Numbered from the stretch's first letter, positions 26,101 to 35,231 are shown. The stretch is 64,000 bases of DNA from an uncultured Latescibacterota bacterium (GCA_958295495.1 OY282352.1:5774049-5838048), one strand, 5' to 3'. Translations and numbers: made by a program. The notes: generated by a model from the letters alone, not told the origin.

Positions 26101-27295
26101 GGACCTCATTTGCGATAACGCTCGTCGGAATTAAGCGGGCAAATAGACGTAAATGTACAGATTGATTACTTGGTAAAATACACCAGAAAGTAATCCAGAA
26201 ATTTTCGGGGGTATCGTACCAGAGGCGGGTGAAAAAGTAAGTGAGGCTTGGGCGGAGAAAGAGCGGACGTGATGGGTCTTCAAGCACAAAATCTTTGAGT
26301 TTTTGCGGATCGTCTTCAATGAGCAAGACGCTGACTGCATAGTCAAAGAGAATGTTGTGAGAAAAAACAATCCGTTGTCCTGTTGAGGAAACATTGGACA
26401 ATATCTCATCGCTTAGGAGATCATTCCATGCAGACCGTATCATTGCTTTATCAAGGCGAATGATAAGGTTTTCATAAACATCTTCCTGCCTGACGGTTAG
26501 TGAACGTTCCGTAACCATCTGACGAGCGATCTTTGTGAGAATAAATCTACGGGTATCTGCATCACTTGAACCCTCAATTCGTCGTTGCCAAAACAAACCG
26601 AGTAGCTGGACTTCAGAATGAATCTGGCTAAAATCAGGAACATCCTGTGAGGTCTTTATAATTTTTTCTAATAGCCAGAGGTTAAATGGGTTTGCAAGGA
26701 GGTTCTTAAAGTCCTGAGAACCAGATTGATATATAGACTCCAGATGCGGAATCTGGCTAAAGGCTTGTTGAATCTCATCCTCATTCAAGGGTGGAATTGT
26801 AAAATGTCGGCATAGAATCTCTTTACTATGGTATAGGGACAGATCGGTATTATAAGGATTGCCAAACAGATCTAAGAGTTCTTGCGATTTCTTTGCATCG
26901 TAAGTCCGTACCGTAACTACAATATTCCACGACTCCTTGAGCTCATGGACTGCACGTCGGATCAGGCGTAGAAAGCGTTTGCGCGTCTGTTCATTTCGAG
27001 CAGCGTCGAAGGCGTCAAATAATAAAATAGGTTTCTCGCGTGAAGCGGGAACGGGCTTCAATTTTTCGATCAGATCGCCTTCGTAGGACAATTCTTCCTG
27101 TAGAGTTTCGCTCTTACCGTCTCCAAGTTGGTCAATCCGCAAAAGAAGATGAGGAGTTCCGTCAGATTTTAGGCTTTGGCGAAGCTCTTTCAGTAGATAG
27201 GTTTTTCCAACTCCAGGGCTGCCGATAATTACGCCATTTCCTTGCGAAGCAAAATGCTGCAAGTCGTTGAGCAGTTCCTCTCGGTTAATTTTCAT
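23168..27295 (-). CDS. Large P-loop NTPase with long helical-repeat C-terminus (STAND/Avs-like)
   Basis: 1375 residues from ATG 27295; a TTG three codons earlier is less likely. An AAA/STAND-type NTPase domain occupies about residues 1-330: Walker A GSPGVGKT (25-32), Walker B ILLFDAFDA (90-98), sensor-like VVTVRTYD. The remaining 1000 residues are helical, with HEAT/ARM-like stretches (SVRMVAAMELFRIYYKEPEK) and no recognisable nuclease. Its start overlaps the SIR2 gene by 11 nt. Such NTPase-plus-repeat proteins act as phage sensors in Avs and related systems, where a SIR2 effector depletes NAD. Here effector and sensor are separate proteins. The DNA is clearly more AT-rich than its surroundings, consistent with transfer. 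Confidence 0.8.
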   Translation of the reverse strand: MKINREELLNDLQHFASQGNGVIIGSPGVGKTYLLKELRQSLKSDGTPHLLLRIDQLGDGKSETLQEELSYEGDLIEKLKPVPASREKPILLFDAFDAARNEQTRKRFLRLIRRAVHELKESWNIVVTVRTYDAKKSQELLDLFGNPYNTDLSLYHSKEILCRHFTIPPLNEDEIQQAFSQIPHLESIYQSGSQDFKNLLANPFNLWLLEKIIKTSQDVPDFSQIHSEVQLLGLFWQRRIEGSSDADTRRFILTKIARQMVTERSLTVRQEDVYENLIIRLDKAMIRSAWNDLLSDEILSNVSSTGQRIVFSHNILFDYAVSVLLIEDDPQKLKDFVLEDPSRPLFLRPSLTYFFTRLWYDTPENFWITFWCILPSNQSVHLRLFARLIPTSVIANEVRKTTQLTPLLERLRNRESIANEAMMRLLQSLQALQIERDELWIDFFDQVLPPYHADFAWNLATITSDILERAIKTENTTIRDACGRVGRRLLGWVWQERVTSDSDWYNRFGSSWAVPLVAKTYGTNPKESRPLLKKVLELTQESKFPINFLWWLTKHIDEIWTFDPEFVASVYLTVFTYSEDSTEKTSLNSGPILPLTSNRRQDYDSCQYLLIRHFSDFLKAKPLVAAQAAIQSLNSFIRKEHIDDKPRVKYEDLIVFASELGTERPAQTDLKPRVKYEDLIETFEFRGKNAYFVRDNNCIWDEFNHDEPIKIADELFKFIAALPESEDPFPLLDSLLDVFRDHMRVEFFWKRLLKTAAQFPKVFAPHLFELCIARPIQMSPTYQDLGLFLEASVPEFTSDQIRQIEKSILRLPAGATDKNTLQFGERKNYLIARIPQDLLQTQEAKEIRKTMELADEIPQNKPLFSFESSVESYSEEMFLQDQGVDITKPENQELQCFFGDLDKFKSEWLNEVPNEVATELILPPLQEAYASVKGNANADKEVIDSLWYKLTACVAILGRVANLESKQFSFCRQVLLEAAKHELPKPDSSDAQSDTPMYSPFPRHDAAQGLLRFAARRPDTEMLSAIESLASDPVSSVRMVAAMELFRIYYKEPEKLWKIVENRATHEATHVVQKYLYYTLTKVVALKKENEDKTIRIMDKMLKRTLPESVALGDSFIVLLMWLAINRENSWALKTIKDTFFSEPVRFANPLNHAVSHVVKAYVVPKNFKTPEGLEMVQRAIKWLEQAIDVVSPAVRELCKTSNNTEGEQKKLRDTYQVIDGVIECLYFEIAYENKTSEKSAEEIPDELRCRFYKEVKPLMERTIVFARDEKNGVMFAPTAHHFMQLLASFLSCNPKEVLLLAEGVASSSEPSGYNLDSLAVTEVVKLVETVLADHRSEVREGQSLEALLNLLDIFAKTGWSDALRLVWRLDEIFR
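25255..25364. repeat. In-frame 32-bp direct repeat within the STAND-like gene
   Basis: A 32-bp stretch (25255-25286) is repeated exactly at 25333-25364, 78 bp (26 codons) apart. In the protein this duplicates KPRVKYEDLI. It looks like a recent in-frame tandem duplication of 78 bp whose non-selected part has diverged, or a short gene-conversion event. Confidence 0.85.
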
Positions 27296-28346
27296 CGTCG
27301 CCAATTCCCTCTTCCATGCGTTTATTCATTTGTTCTAGCCAATGCAAATCCAATGGACCTTGGGACGTGCTCTCGCTTGGCTGGTCTTGCGGTACAATAG
27401 GTGATGAAGTCTCAACACCACACGCTTTGGCGATTTCAGCGACAATATTATCCAAATTCTGATGCGATCCGTCCAAATCCTCATAGAATACAGTCCCGAC
27501 ACCATACTCTTTTTTGAATTTTGTCGCTTCTTTTATTGAATCCTTGGCACTGTCAGGAGAGATACTCGTAATTGCAAAATGAATAGATTTGTCCCATCTC
27601 CATAAATCCTCGCTGACAATTTCTAACATTTCACTGAGATAGGGATCGTTCATGCTGAAGCCAAAAAAAACAACACGGCGAGTAGCTAATACAGCCCACA
27701 AAAGTTTTCGGTGAAGAGTCCACTTAGAGTCCCTCTGTCCATAAGCTTCTTTGTAGTCCCTTCGACTTAAAATAATGTTCTCCGGAGAGTCAACAATGCC
27801 GTGCAAGTGAGCAATACATCTTGGCATGTTTATATCACTTTTTCTATCACTTAATGCCATGAAAAATTCATGAACTTGTATAGCAGAATCCTTAGCGATA
27901 ATCAATGGGTGACTAAGCACAGACGACGGATACTTTTTAGCCAACGCGACTTCGAGCACCTTGTCGTAGTTTGTCGTTAAAATTCCTCTAAAAGGCAAAG
28001 AAACTAGCATTTCGTGTATCCATTGAGAAGGAGTTTGGGATTTAAACAAATCATGAATCTTAACATAGTATCTGTTTACGCCTACTTTATCACAGATGTG
28101 TGATTTAATGTCTTCAGCATATTCTAACGGCTCCTTTTTTCGCTTTTCATCATTTTTCTCAAAATCTTCACCACATTCAATAGCTAAATTCTCCAGTTCC
28201 TCCAGAAGCCCAGACCAATCTACGTAGCCCACACGGACACTAATTCCAGCCCCGACGATGAGTATAGCCTCGCCTGACTTCACAAGTTCAATCAGTTCAC
28301 GCTTTCGCTCGTCGTTTTCCTTGTTGAAAATTTCTTGATCGTTCAT
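27285..28346 (-). CDS. SIR2-domain protein (defence effector-like NADase)
   Basis: 353 residues, SIR2_2-type Rossmann fold. NAD-binding motif ILIVGAGIS (residues 28-36), TTNYD (124-128), catalytic-region HLHG (180-183), and VVFFGFSMNDPY (226-236) are all present. Bacterial proteins of this type hydrolyse NAD+ on phage sensing (ThsA, DSR and SIR2-Avs families). The C-terminal 40 residues are polar and end MEEGIGDDEN, overlapping the start of the large STAND-like gene. It follows the restriction-methylase gene by 21 nt, so all three genes are probably one transcript. Fold is sure; NADase role is inferred from family and context. Confidence 0.85.
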   Translation of the reverse strand: MNDQEIFNKENDERKRELIELVKSGEAILIVGAGISVRVGYVDWSGLLEELENLAIECGEDFEKNDEKRKKEPLEYAEDIKSHICDKVGVNRYYVKIHDLFKSQTPSQWIHEMLVSLPFRGILTTNYDKVLEVALAKKYPSSVLSHPLIIAKDSAIQVHEFFMALSDRKSDINMPRCIAHLHGIVDSPENIILSRRDYKEAYGQRDSKWTLHRKLLWAVLATRRVVFFGFSMNDPYLSEMLEIVSEDLWRWDKSIHFAITSISPDSAKDSIKEATKFKKEYGVGTVFYEDLDGSHQNLDNIVAEIAKACGVETSSPIVPQDQPSESTSQGPLDLHWLEQMNKRMEEGIGDDEN

Positions 28347-28367
28347 GTAAAGCTGCCTTAAAATCTA

Positions 28368-31300
28368 TTATGTAACGGACTCTTGTGCAAACTCCCCCAA
28401 CCCCGGCAACCCCGCCACAATCCGCACCGTCTCCAAGCTCACCGTAACTACCTTTCCGATTAGTTTGACAATGTACTGCGGCTCGTCCTCGCGATTTGGA
28501 TCATTGGTAATGCCACTTCGTTTGTCTGTCTTGACGCGATACTGGTCGATCACCCACTCCAACGCCGACCGATTCCCGAGCCGATAGTCAAATGCTTCCG
28601 GTGGAATCCCGTCGAGCGTCAAGAAGTCGTTGTACTTGATCCGCGTCTTATCTTTGGACAACCGCATTTTCTCCACGCGCCAGTCGAGCGGCATGTCTGA
28701 ATTTTCGATGAAGTTGAGCCGATATTCGGGTTGGTCTTCATAGCCGACGTGGACTTCTGCCAAGCGTTGACCCGCTTTGGCAAAGGCCCAGAAGTCAGGT
28801 GCATGAGGAAGGTGCGGCAAGTCCCGCTTGAGGTTGGCTTGGTATCGCGTCCGGTATTCTGGGTGGTGGAGCAAGCCATAGACGTAATGGAAGATCGCCC
28901 ATTTGTCGATGGTGTCGTCGTCGTAATGCGAGCGGAATTGAGCCAATGCCCAGTCGGTGATGTTCTCGCGGCGATTGCTGCCGTCCTCGTCATAGGTGTA
29001 GAAGGGGAAGCATTGGGTTTTTTCAAGTATGTCAAGACACGGAATCATAGAAGCCGTCAAAGTTTGAAAAGGTTTGTTACTTCCGATGCCACTGACACAA
29101 ATCACTCGATTTTCTTTTTCTGTCTCTTGTATGGGGAATATGGATGGAAAAACGTACACTCTCTCATTCATTATGCGATCAAAGTAGAGGTTTGGTTTAG
29201 TGAATGGGCGATAGAGTGATACCTTTATCTTTTTTTCTGAAAAATCAGCTATTTTACCTCTTGCTAAGTTTCTTTTAAGGGTCTCGCTCCACTTGATTCT
29301 TTGATCATCGGAAATCACAAAGTCATCGACGTTTGCATCTCGATCCGTCCGTCGTTCCCATCTGAACACCTGCTCGTTGTAGGTATCAATCATCCGCTTC
29401 ATGTTACCGGCGAGCATATTTCGATCAAAGTTGTACGCCCAATCATTGCGGCTCGTGTTGACACCAAGGCTATAAACCTTAAATATCACATCCGCTTCCT
29501 CGCTCTTCTTCGCCTTTGCTTCCCGACTTCCCATCGGCATAAAAGTATCGAACTCCGCGTCGAGTCCTTCGGTGAGCCATGTACGTTGTCTGTCCGGCGT
29601 TATCTGTTTCCATTCGACGTTGCGGTAATGTTCCTTTGAATCGAGATAGCGATACTTTTCTTCCTTGCGCCAGAACTCGTCAACATGGGCGTAGAAAATC
29701 TTGGCAGGGGAATTTGCGCTGTCGTTCTTTTTGATGAAGATGTTAATGCTCACACCGACTTGGATTCCAAAGACGTTGTGCGTTGTGCCTGAGAGCTTTG
29801 GGTTCTTGCGGACATTCCCACTCAAGTCGAGAATGTAAATCAAGTCGAAATCCTCTGACAAATGTTTCCGCATGCCGTCAAACGCCACGCCATCGAGAAA
29901 CCCGTTGTTCGTTACCAGCGCGACAACGCCTTCATCGCCGATCCGGTCCGATGCCCACCGAATCGCTTTTACATAAGGATCGGAGAGTTTATTTTTATTT
30001 GACGCTTTGGAGGCTCGCGAATACGTCTCCGCAACCCGCGCATCCATCGTCTCGTATTTCCGATTTTTGTTATTGTCGTTCTCGTTGACCTGTCCCGTGT
30101 TGTACGGCGGATTGCCGACGATCACAAACATTTCCGTTTCTTTTTGCCGTTCAACCCGCGCTGTGTTTTCCTCTGTAAACAATCTAAATTGACGGTCCTC
30201 GGCCAATTCAAAAGTATCCACCAAGCACAGCCCTTCAAACGGCTGATAGTAGCCCGTCGCCTCGTAGAACTCGTGTTCGATGTTCATGGACGCGATGTAG
30301 TAGGGCAGCAGCATCACCTCGTTGCAGTGGAGTTCAGACGTGTACTTGTCCTCCAGAGCGGTTCGGCGAATCTCGCGCATCATGCGGACGATAAAATTGC
30401 CCGTGCCGACAAACGGGTCGATGATGTGAACGCCCGCGTCCGAAAGCGAGCGATTAAACTCGGTCTTTAAGAGCTGATCAATGCTTTTCGCCATGAAATC
30501 GACAATCGGCTGCGGCGTATAGACAATGCCGTGCGTATCGGCGACCTCCACTGAAAAGCCTTGAAAAAACTGCTCATAAACCGTGTTGAGGAAGTGCTGT
30601 TTTTGGGAAAAGTCGTCAATCGTCTCTGCCGTGCGCTCGATGGCGACATAGAAGCGGTTGAGACGGTCGAGAAAATCGCGGCGGTTAAACGACTGAGACG
30701 TGAGCGCGTCGATGACCTCCTCGATCTCGTTGGCGATCGCGTTGCGGCGCGTGAAATCGGGATTGCTAAAGACGGTGCGGAAAATCCGCTCGGTCAAAAG
30801 ATGCTGAACGAGCATCTCCTCAACGGCGGCTTGGGAGAGATTGGGATTGATGGACTGGCGGCATTTCTCGTAGAAACCCGCAAAGGCCGTAGTGAACCGG
30901 CGATTGGTCTGCCGCTCCTGTTGGATCAACGCCGCCAACCCGCGCCCGATGTCGGGCACTTTGTCTTTGAACTGGGCGACCGCCTCGTCCCATTCGGCGA
31001 TCTCTTGCGGACGGTGGAAAAAGAAGGCTTCGAGGGTCTCGAGCAGTTGAGTTGGGGCGGTCAGATCGGCGTCGAGAATCCGCTCGCCATTCTGCCACAA
31101 GATCGCTCGTTGTGGCGTTTGGAACAGAATGTTGTCGCTGGGATAACCCGCCGCAAACTTGCGCTGCACTTCGATCGCCAAGTCGTCGTGACTATCCTTC
31201 GCCTCCCAATAGCCGTGCGGCAAGTTGAACTCGTCAATCAAGGCCCCATCGACGCGAATGCGCTTGTTCTGAGGAAGCGCGATAGAATGCTCCGGCACGA

Positions 31301-31457
31301 GCGTCCACCTAAACGGCTTCCCACACGTTTCGAGCAGCGATTGAAACGCCGAGCGCACCGCGGTTTCATGCGTGACGCCGAGCCGCTCAAATCGCTCGAG
31401 CGATTCATAGTACGCCTTAACGGGCTTGTGTGTGGGTTTGAGGTTGAGGTTTGGCAT
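28368..31457 (-). CDS. Type ISP/IIG-like restriction endonuclease-methyltransferase
   Basis: 1029 residues. The N-terminal nuclease candidate has D70 (RIRVDGALIDEF) and E85-A-K87 (YWEAKD), a PD-(D/E)XK pattern. The central N6-adenine methyltransferase has motif I DPFVGTGNF (347-355) and motif IV NPPYN (449-453). The C-terminal half resembles the target-recognition region of type ISP enzymes (FRWERRTDRDANV, IFHYVYGLLHHPEYRTRY). No helicase motor is seen, unlike full type ISP enzymes such as LlaBIII. Single-chain enzymes of this kind cut DNA lacking their own methyl mark. The gene leads a defence operon with SIR2 and STAND-like genes. Confidence 0.88.
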   Translation of the reverse strand: MPNLNLKPTHKPVKAYYESLERFERLGVTHETAVRSAFQSLLETCGKPFRWTLVPEHSIALPQNKRIRVDGALIDEFNLPHGYWEAKDSHDDLAIEVQRKFAAGYPSDNILFQTPQRAILWQNGERILDADLTAPTQLLETLEAFFFHRPQEIAEWDEAVAQFKDKVPDIGRGLAALIQQERQTNRRFTTAFAGFYEKCRQSINPNLSQAAVEEMLVQHLLTERIFRTVFSNPDFTRRNAIANEIEEVIDALTSQSFNRRDFLDRLNRFYVAIERTAETIDDFSQKQHFLNTVYEQFFQGFSVEVADTHGIVYTPQPIVDFMAKSIDQLLKTEFNRSLSDAGVHIIDPFVGTGNFIVRMMREIRRTALEDKYTSELHCNEVMLLPYYIASMNIEHEFYEATGYYQPFEGLCLVDTFELAEDRQFRLFTEENTARVERQKETEMFVIVGNPPYNTGQVNENDNNKNRKYETMDARVAETYSRASKASNKNKLSDPYVKAIRWASDRIGDEGVVALVTNNGFLDGVAFDGMRKHLSEDFDLIYILDLSGNVRKNPKLSGTTHNVFGIQVGVSINIFIKKNDSANSPAKIFYAHVDEFWRKEEKYRYLDSKEHYRNVEWKQITPDRQRTWLTEGLDAEFDTFMPMGSREAKAKKSEEADVIFKVYSLGVNTSRNDWAYNFDRNMLAGNMKRMIDTYNEQVFRWERRTDRDANVDDFVISDDQRIKWSETLKRNLARGKIADFSEKKIKVSLYRPFTKPNLYFDRIMNERVYVFPSIFPIQETEKENRVICVSGIGSNKPFQTLTASMIPCLDILEKTQCFPFYTYDEDGSNRRENITDWALAQFRSHYDDDTIDKWAIFHYVYGLLHHPEYRTRYQANLKRDLPHLPHAPDFWAFAKAGQRLAEVHVGYEDQPEYRLNFIENSDMPLDWRVEKMRLSKDKTRIKYNDFLTLDGIPPEAFDYRLGNRSALEWVIDQYRVKTDKRSGITNDPNREDEPQYIVKLIGKVVTVSLETVRIVAGLPGLGEFAQESVT

Positions 31458-31671
31458 TGTATGGTGGCTCGTTGCAGTATCTCAGGGAGCGGCTCGGGAA
31501 ATAGACTCGCCAGACCTCGTGCAACAAGGCAACGCATCTAGGTTGCTGCGGTTTGCAGTTCCATACTATGATATAGGCACAGATCAACGTCAAGGTCTAT
31601 CCAACTCGTCCGACGCCCATCCTCAGAGGAAGCCGCTGTGCCTCCTGCATTCCAAATTCCAAGGAGGTGTG

Positions 31672-33993
31672 ATGCCTCGTGTTAATTGCTTTGCTCGGAT
31701 GTATCACCGCCTGCTCAAAATCGCCCTGTGGAGCGGCGGTGCTGTGCTCTGGCTAGCGGGTGCGCTCACCGCCGAGCAGGTCCGCTTTGACGCGGCCAAG
31801 CAGTGGCGGACTTGGCACTTGCCGCTGGGGATTGTGGAACTGGACGCGGCTGGGGTCATCCGCCCGGTCGAAATCCGCAAAAACCCCGACCCAGTGCAGA
31901 ACGCAGCGGCCTTTGGCGGGGGCATTCGGGCGGCGGGTTCCAATCGGCGGGATGCGGCCTTGGTCATGGACGGGAATCCCCTGACCGGCTGGGCACCCGA
32001 CCCGGACGCGGCCTTGGGCGACCGCTGGATCGAGATCGACTTGGGACGAGCCGTGGCGGCGCGCCGGGTAGCGCTGACCTTTTTAGATGCCGCTCCGCCG
32101 TGTGCCCTGTTCGACGTGTTGCTTTCCACTGGGGAGCCAGCCATCGACGTGGTCGGCAACCCCATTGAAGGCAGCCTCGTGTACCGCGTGCAGGAGCGCT
32201 TCAAGGAAAATCAACGGCAGCGGGTCGCGCTAGAATTGGACCCGGTGCGCGACCCGTTTGTGCAATTTATCCGCGTCGAAGTGCTCAATTGTGGAGCCGG
32301 GGCCGCGCTGGCCGAAGTGGAGGTCGAAGCCATCGGCGACAATCTCGCCTTGGAGCTGGCGGGCAAGGGCGGGGGCTTGGAAATCATCGTCGATATCGAC
32401 GGCTTTGGCGACGCTGCGTCGTTTGCCAACTCGCTGCCGCTGGCCGACGGTCGGTTTTCCCTGTGGACGGAAAATCGCCGCATCAACCGCCCGGTTGACG
32501 TGATCTCGCGCATGACCTTGGACTTGGGCGCGGTCTATTGGGTGGATTTGGTGCGCATCGTCGGGAATTTTTTGTCGCGGCCTGGGCAATTCCGCTTCAA
32601 CTTTGACCGCTACGAGGTGCGGACTGCGGATGGATCGCTGGCACCGGATGGCACGCGGATATGGCATCGGCAATTCGCCGGTAAGGCCACGCGGTCCAAT
32701 CGCCAGCTTGGGATTGCCAACCATCACTTTGAGCCGATCAAGACGCGCTACGTGCGGGTCGAATGGGTGTTTTGGGACGCGGCCTGCGCGGCCGCTTGCG
32801 TGGGCTGTGGCATTGTGCCGCCCTGCCAGTTTTGGGGCGGTACGCGCGAGCTGCAGGTCTTTGGCGAGGGCCATCCGCAGCGAGTGGTGTTGCCCTCGCC
32901 CCTGATTGACCTCGGCGGCGACAAGCAGGTACACGCGATCCGCTGGCGGGCCGACGCGCCTGCTGGGACGCGGGTGGAGGTGCGCAGCCGCACGGGCAAT
33001 GACCTGCAAATGGACATCACCTATCGCGACAAAAACGGTCGGGCCGTCTCCGAGCGAAAGTACAACAAGCTCATTCCGTCCTTTAAGGGCCGGATCGACA
33101 CTGCGCTGTCGCCAGGGGCCAATTGGAGCCCGTGGAGCAAGCTGTACTTGCAGCCGGGCGAGCCGTTCTCTTCGCCTTCGCCGCGGCAATACGCCGAGCT
33201 GGAGGTCGCCTTGGCGTCCGAGCGGTCGGATGCGGGGGTGGCTTTAGATTGGCTGGAGATCGAGTTCGGCGACCCGGTGGCGCAGAAAGTGGTGGGGGAG
33301 ATCTTTCCGGTCGAGGTGCAGCCCGGGGAGCCGACCGAGTTTGCCTATTACATTCGTCCGCAGCAGGTGGCGGGCAGCGGCTTTGACCACTTGGAGGTGG
33401 AGACCTCCGCGCCGATTGAGTTTGTCGAGGTGTTGGTGGAGGGCGAGGTGGTGGAGGCGACAGCCGCGCCAACCGAGGAGGGGTTGGCCGTCGCCTTGGC
33501 TGCGCCGGTCGAGAGCCGTCAGCTAGTGGAATTGCGCTTTGCCGGAACCGTGTTTGTCGATGCCACGCGCTTTGACGCCTTTATTGCCCAAGGCTCGTCC
33601 GACGCGCTGTTGCGGCAACGGGTGGATGCGGGCGACGCGTACGCGGAGGTCGCTAGTAGCACAAATGCCGTGCGTCTGCCCGTGGGGGCGCAGTTGTTGG
33701 CCAACGTGTCGATGGGACCTTCGGCGTTGACCCCCAACGGCGACGGGGTCAACGACGCGCTGCGGGTGGAATTCGACTTGGTCAATGTCTTGGCTGCGCG
33801 GTGGATCGGCCTGCGGATTTTCGACCTTGCGGGGCGGTTGGTGTGGGCGCGGGACGAGGAGGGCCAAGCCGGGGGTCGGGCTTGGGTCTGGGATGGCCGG
33901 GGGGCTACCCCCGGGCTGTACGTGGCGGAATTGCGCGTCGCAGGGGACGGGGGAAGCTACCGTCGGCGGCGCGTGGTCGCGGTGGTGTACTAG
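31672..33993 (+). CDS. Secreted discoidin-like protein with C-terminal FlgD/CHU_C-type sorting domain
   Basis: 773 residues from ATG 31672 behind AAGGAGG. A signal/anchor segment (LLKIALWSGGAVLWLAGAL) is followed by F5/8-type segments (WIEIDLGRAVAARRVALTFL, MTLDLGAVYWVDLVRIVGNF). A Cys-rich patch DAACAAACVGCGIVPPCQFW is unusual for the family. The C-terminus from SALTPNGDGVNDALRVEFDL is a FlgD/gliding-type sorting domain. It is a paralogue of the 654-residue protein at 15601, sharing layout and PNGDGVND-type start of the last domain. Probably cell-surface exposed; ligand unknown. Confidence 0.8.
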   Translation: MPRVNCFARMYHRLLKIALWSGGAVLWLAGALTAEQVRFDAAKQWRTWHLPLGIVELDAAGVIRPVEIRKNPDPVQNAAAFGGGIRAAGSNRRDAALVMDGNPLTGWAPDPDAALGDRWIEIDLGRAVAARRVALTFLDAAPPCALFDVLLSTGEPAIDVVGNPIEGSLVYRVQERFKENQRQRVALELDPVRDPFVQFIRVEVLNCGAGAALAEVEVEAIGDNLALELAGKGGGLEIIVDIDGFGDAASFANSLPLADGRFSLWTENRRINRPVDVISRMTLDLGAVYWVDLVRIVGNFLSRPGQFRFNFDRYEVRTADGSLAPDGTRIWHRQFAGKATRSNRQLGIANHHFEPIKTRYVRVEWVFWDAACAAACVGCGIVPPCQFWGGTRELQVFGEGHPQRVVLPSPLIDLGGDKQVHAIRWRADAPAGTRVEVRSRTGNDLQMDITYRDKNGRAVSERKYNKLIPSFKGRIDTALSPGANWSPWSKLYLQPGEPFSSPSPRQYAELEVALASERSDAGVALDWLEIEFGDPVAQKVVGEIFPVEVQPGEPTEFAYYIRPQQVAGSGFDHLEVETSAPIEFVEVLVEGEVVEATAAPTEEGLAVALAAPVESRQLVELRFAGTVFVDATRFDAFIAQGSSDALLRQRVDAGDAYAEVASSTNAVRLPVGAQLLANVSMGPSALTPNGDGVNDALRVEFDLVNVLAARWIGLRIFDLAGRLVWARDEEGQAGGRAWVWDGRGATPGLYVAELRVAGDGGSYRRRRVVAVVY

Positions 33994-34005
33994 TGCTTCA
34001 CCCTC

Positions 34006-34056
34006 TATGCAGTTCCGGGAAGTAGGTCGCGTGCAAGTCCTATCTTCCGGGCCAAC
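34006..34056. other. Imperfect hairpin after the 773-residue surface protein gene
   Basis: GGAAGTAGG and CCTATCTTCC pair around a 12-nt loop, with one bulge, 15 nt downstream of the stop at 33993. No T run follows, so it may protect the mRNA 3' end rather than terminate. Confidence 0.35.
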
Positions 34057-34176
34057 GCCAGCCACTAGACTTTTCAGAGCCTTCTTAGGGACGACCCGCT
34101 TTTGGTACTATATTATGGAATTAATACGCGAAACCACGACCTCGATTAGCGTCGTTCAGGCGCGGGAGAACGGACC

Positions 34177-34839
34177 ATGAGACTGATCCTCGTCGGTTGC
34201 GAATACGTCGGCAAGACGACCTTGGCCAACGCCATCGTCGGTTGGCTCGAGCGCACCTTTGGCTCGTCGCGCACCTTCCACGACCACTTCAGCCTGCCGT
34301 GCAATGAGTTCCCCGCAGAGGAACAAGAGCAACTGCTGGCCCTTAGCCCGCGGCTGAAGGAAATGTTCCAGCGCTACATGATGAACTACCACTTTCATCC
34401 CGCTTTCTATAGCGACCCGGACCACAACTTGGTGGGTTTTCACATTGAAGAGGCCGTGTACGCGCCCCTGTATTACGGCTACGGGGGCCGCGGCGAGTAC
34501 GCCGACCGCGCCGCACTGGCTCGTGCCTTCGACGAGGAGATCATGCAGCACGCGCCCGACACGGTACTCGTGCTGCTGCGCGCCCGGCCCGAAGTCATTG
34601 CCCAGCGCCGGCGCGAGCAGCCGCACGAGCGGCCGGTGGTGCAGGAAAAGGATATAGAATACGTGTTGCAGCGCTTTGAGGAGGAATTCCGCGATTCCCT
34701 GATCCGCAAGAAATTCGCCCTCGACACGTCCGACGCCACGGTAGAGCAGACCTTGGCGGAGTTCACGGGAGAAATCAAAAAGCACTTGAGCGAAACCGAC
34801 CGCTTGCGCCTTTTGGCCCACCAGTGCTGGCCGACCTAG
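34177..34839 (+). CDS. P-loop kinase-like protein
   Basis: 220 residues with an N-terminal Walker A ILVGCEYVGKTTLANAIV, an aromatic/acidic middle (GFHIEEAVYAPLYYGY) and an LVLLRARPEVIAQRRREQP segment resembling the lid region of nucleoside or deoxynucleoside kinases. It starts at ATG 34177 behind GGGAG. Proteins of this kind phosphorylate small molecules, but the substrate is not evident. It stands alone between a surface-protein gene and a sorting-domain fragment. Confidence 0.7.
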   Translation: MRLILVGCEYVGKTTLANAIVGWLERTFGSSRTFHDHFSLPCNEFPAEEQEQLLALSPRLKEMFQRYMMNYHFHPAFYSDPDHNLVGFHIEEAVYAPLYYGYGGRGEYADRAALARAFDEEIMQHAPDTVLVLLRARPEVIAQRRREQPHERPVVQEKDIEYVLQRFEEEFRDSLIRKKFALDTSDATVEQTLAEFTGEIKKHLSETDRLRLLAHQCWPT

Positions 34840-34913
34840 GCCATGCTGCAGCCCTTTCTCGATTGGTATGGCGTCTGGGCCGGCCAAGCCGGCATCGAAG
34901 ACCGATGGGGACG

Positions 34914-35231
34914 ATGGCCGCCGTTGCGGCCAAGGCGTTGAGCGGTCTGCCCACCGAACTCCAGTTGCAGCAAAACGCGCCCAATCCGTTCAACAGCCAG
35001 ACCATCCTCCCCTACTTTTTGCCGAAATCTGGTCCAGCGCGTCTAGAAGTGTTCACCGTGACCGGGCAACGGGTGGCGGTGTTGTGCGAGGGGCCGCAGC
35101 AGGCGGGCTACCACCGCTTCCACTGGAATGCCCGCGACGCCGAGGGCCGCCCCTTGGCCAGCGGCATGTACCTGTACAGACTGGTGACCGCCGAGGGCGT
35201 CTTGACGCGCAAGCTCGTCCTGCTGCGATAA
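34914..35231 (+). pseudogene. Orphan C-terminal sorting domain of a lost secreted protein
   Basis: The frame from ATG 34914 encodes only the FlgD-like sorting domain: LQQNAPNPFNSQTILPYFLP, RLEVFTVTGQRVAVL, ending MYLYRLVTAEGVLTRKLVLL-R. In intact proteins this follows several hundred residues of passenger. Here there is no signal peptide and the upstream bases do not continue a passenger in frame, so it is most likely the 3' remnant of a deleted gene. Confidence 0.7.

Noticed and set aside
30561..31541. 326-residue plus-strand frame opposite the restriction-methylase gene
   Set aside because: Antisense shadow; the methylase motifs lie in the minus frame.
34006..34056. Degenerate tRNA 3' half (ends in GGGCCA)
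   Set aside because: The T-arm does not pair with a 7-nt loop and no D or anticodon arm precedes it; it is better read as a hairpin.
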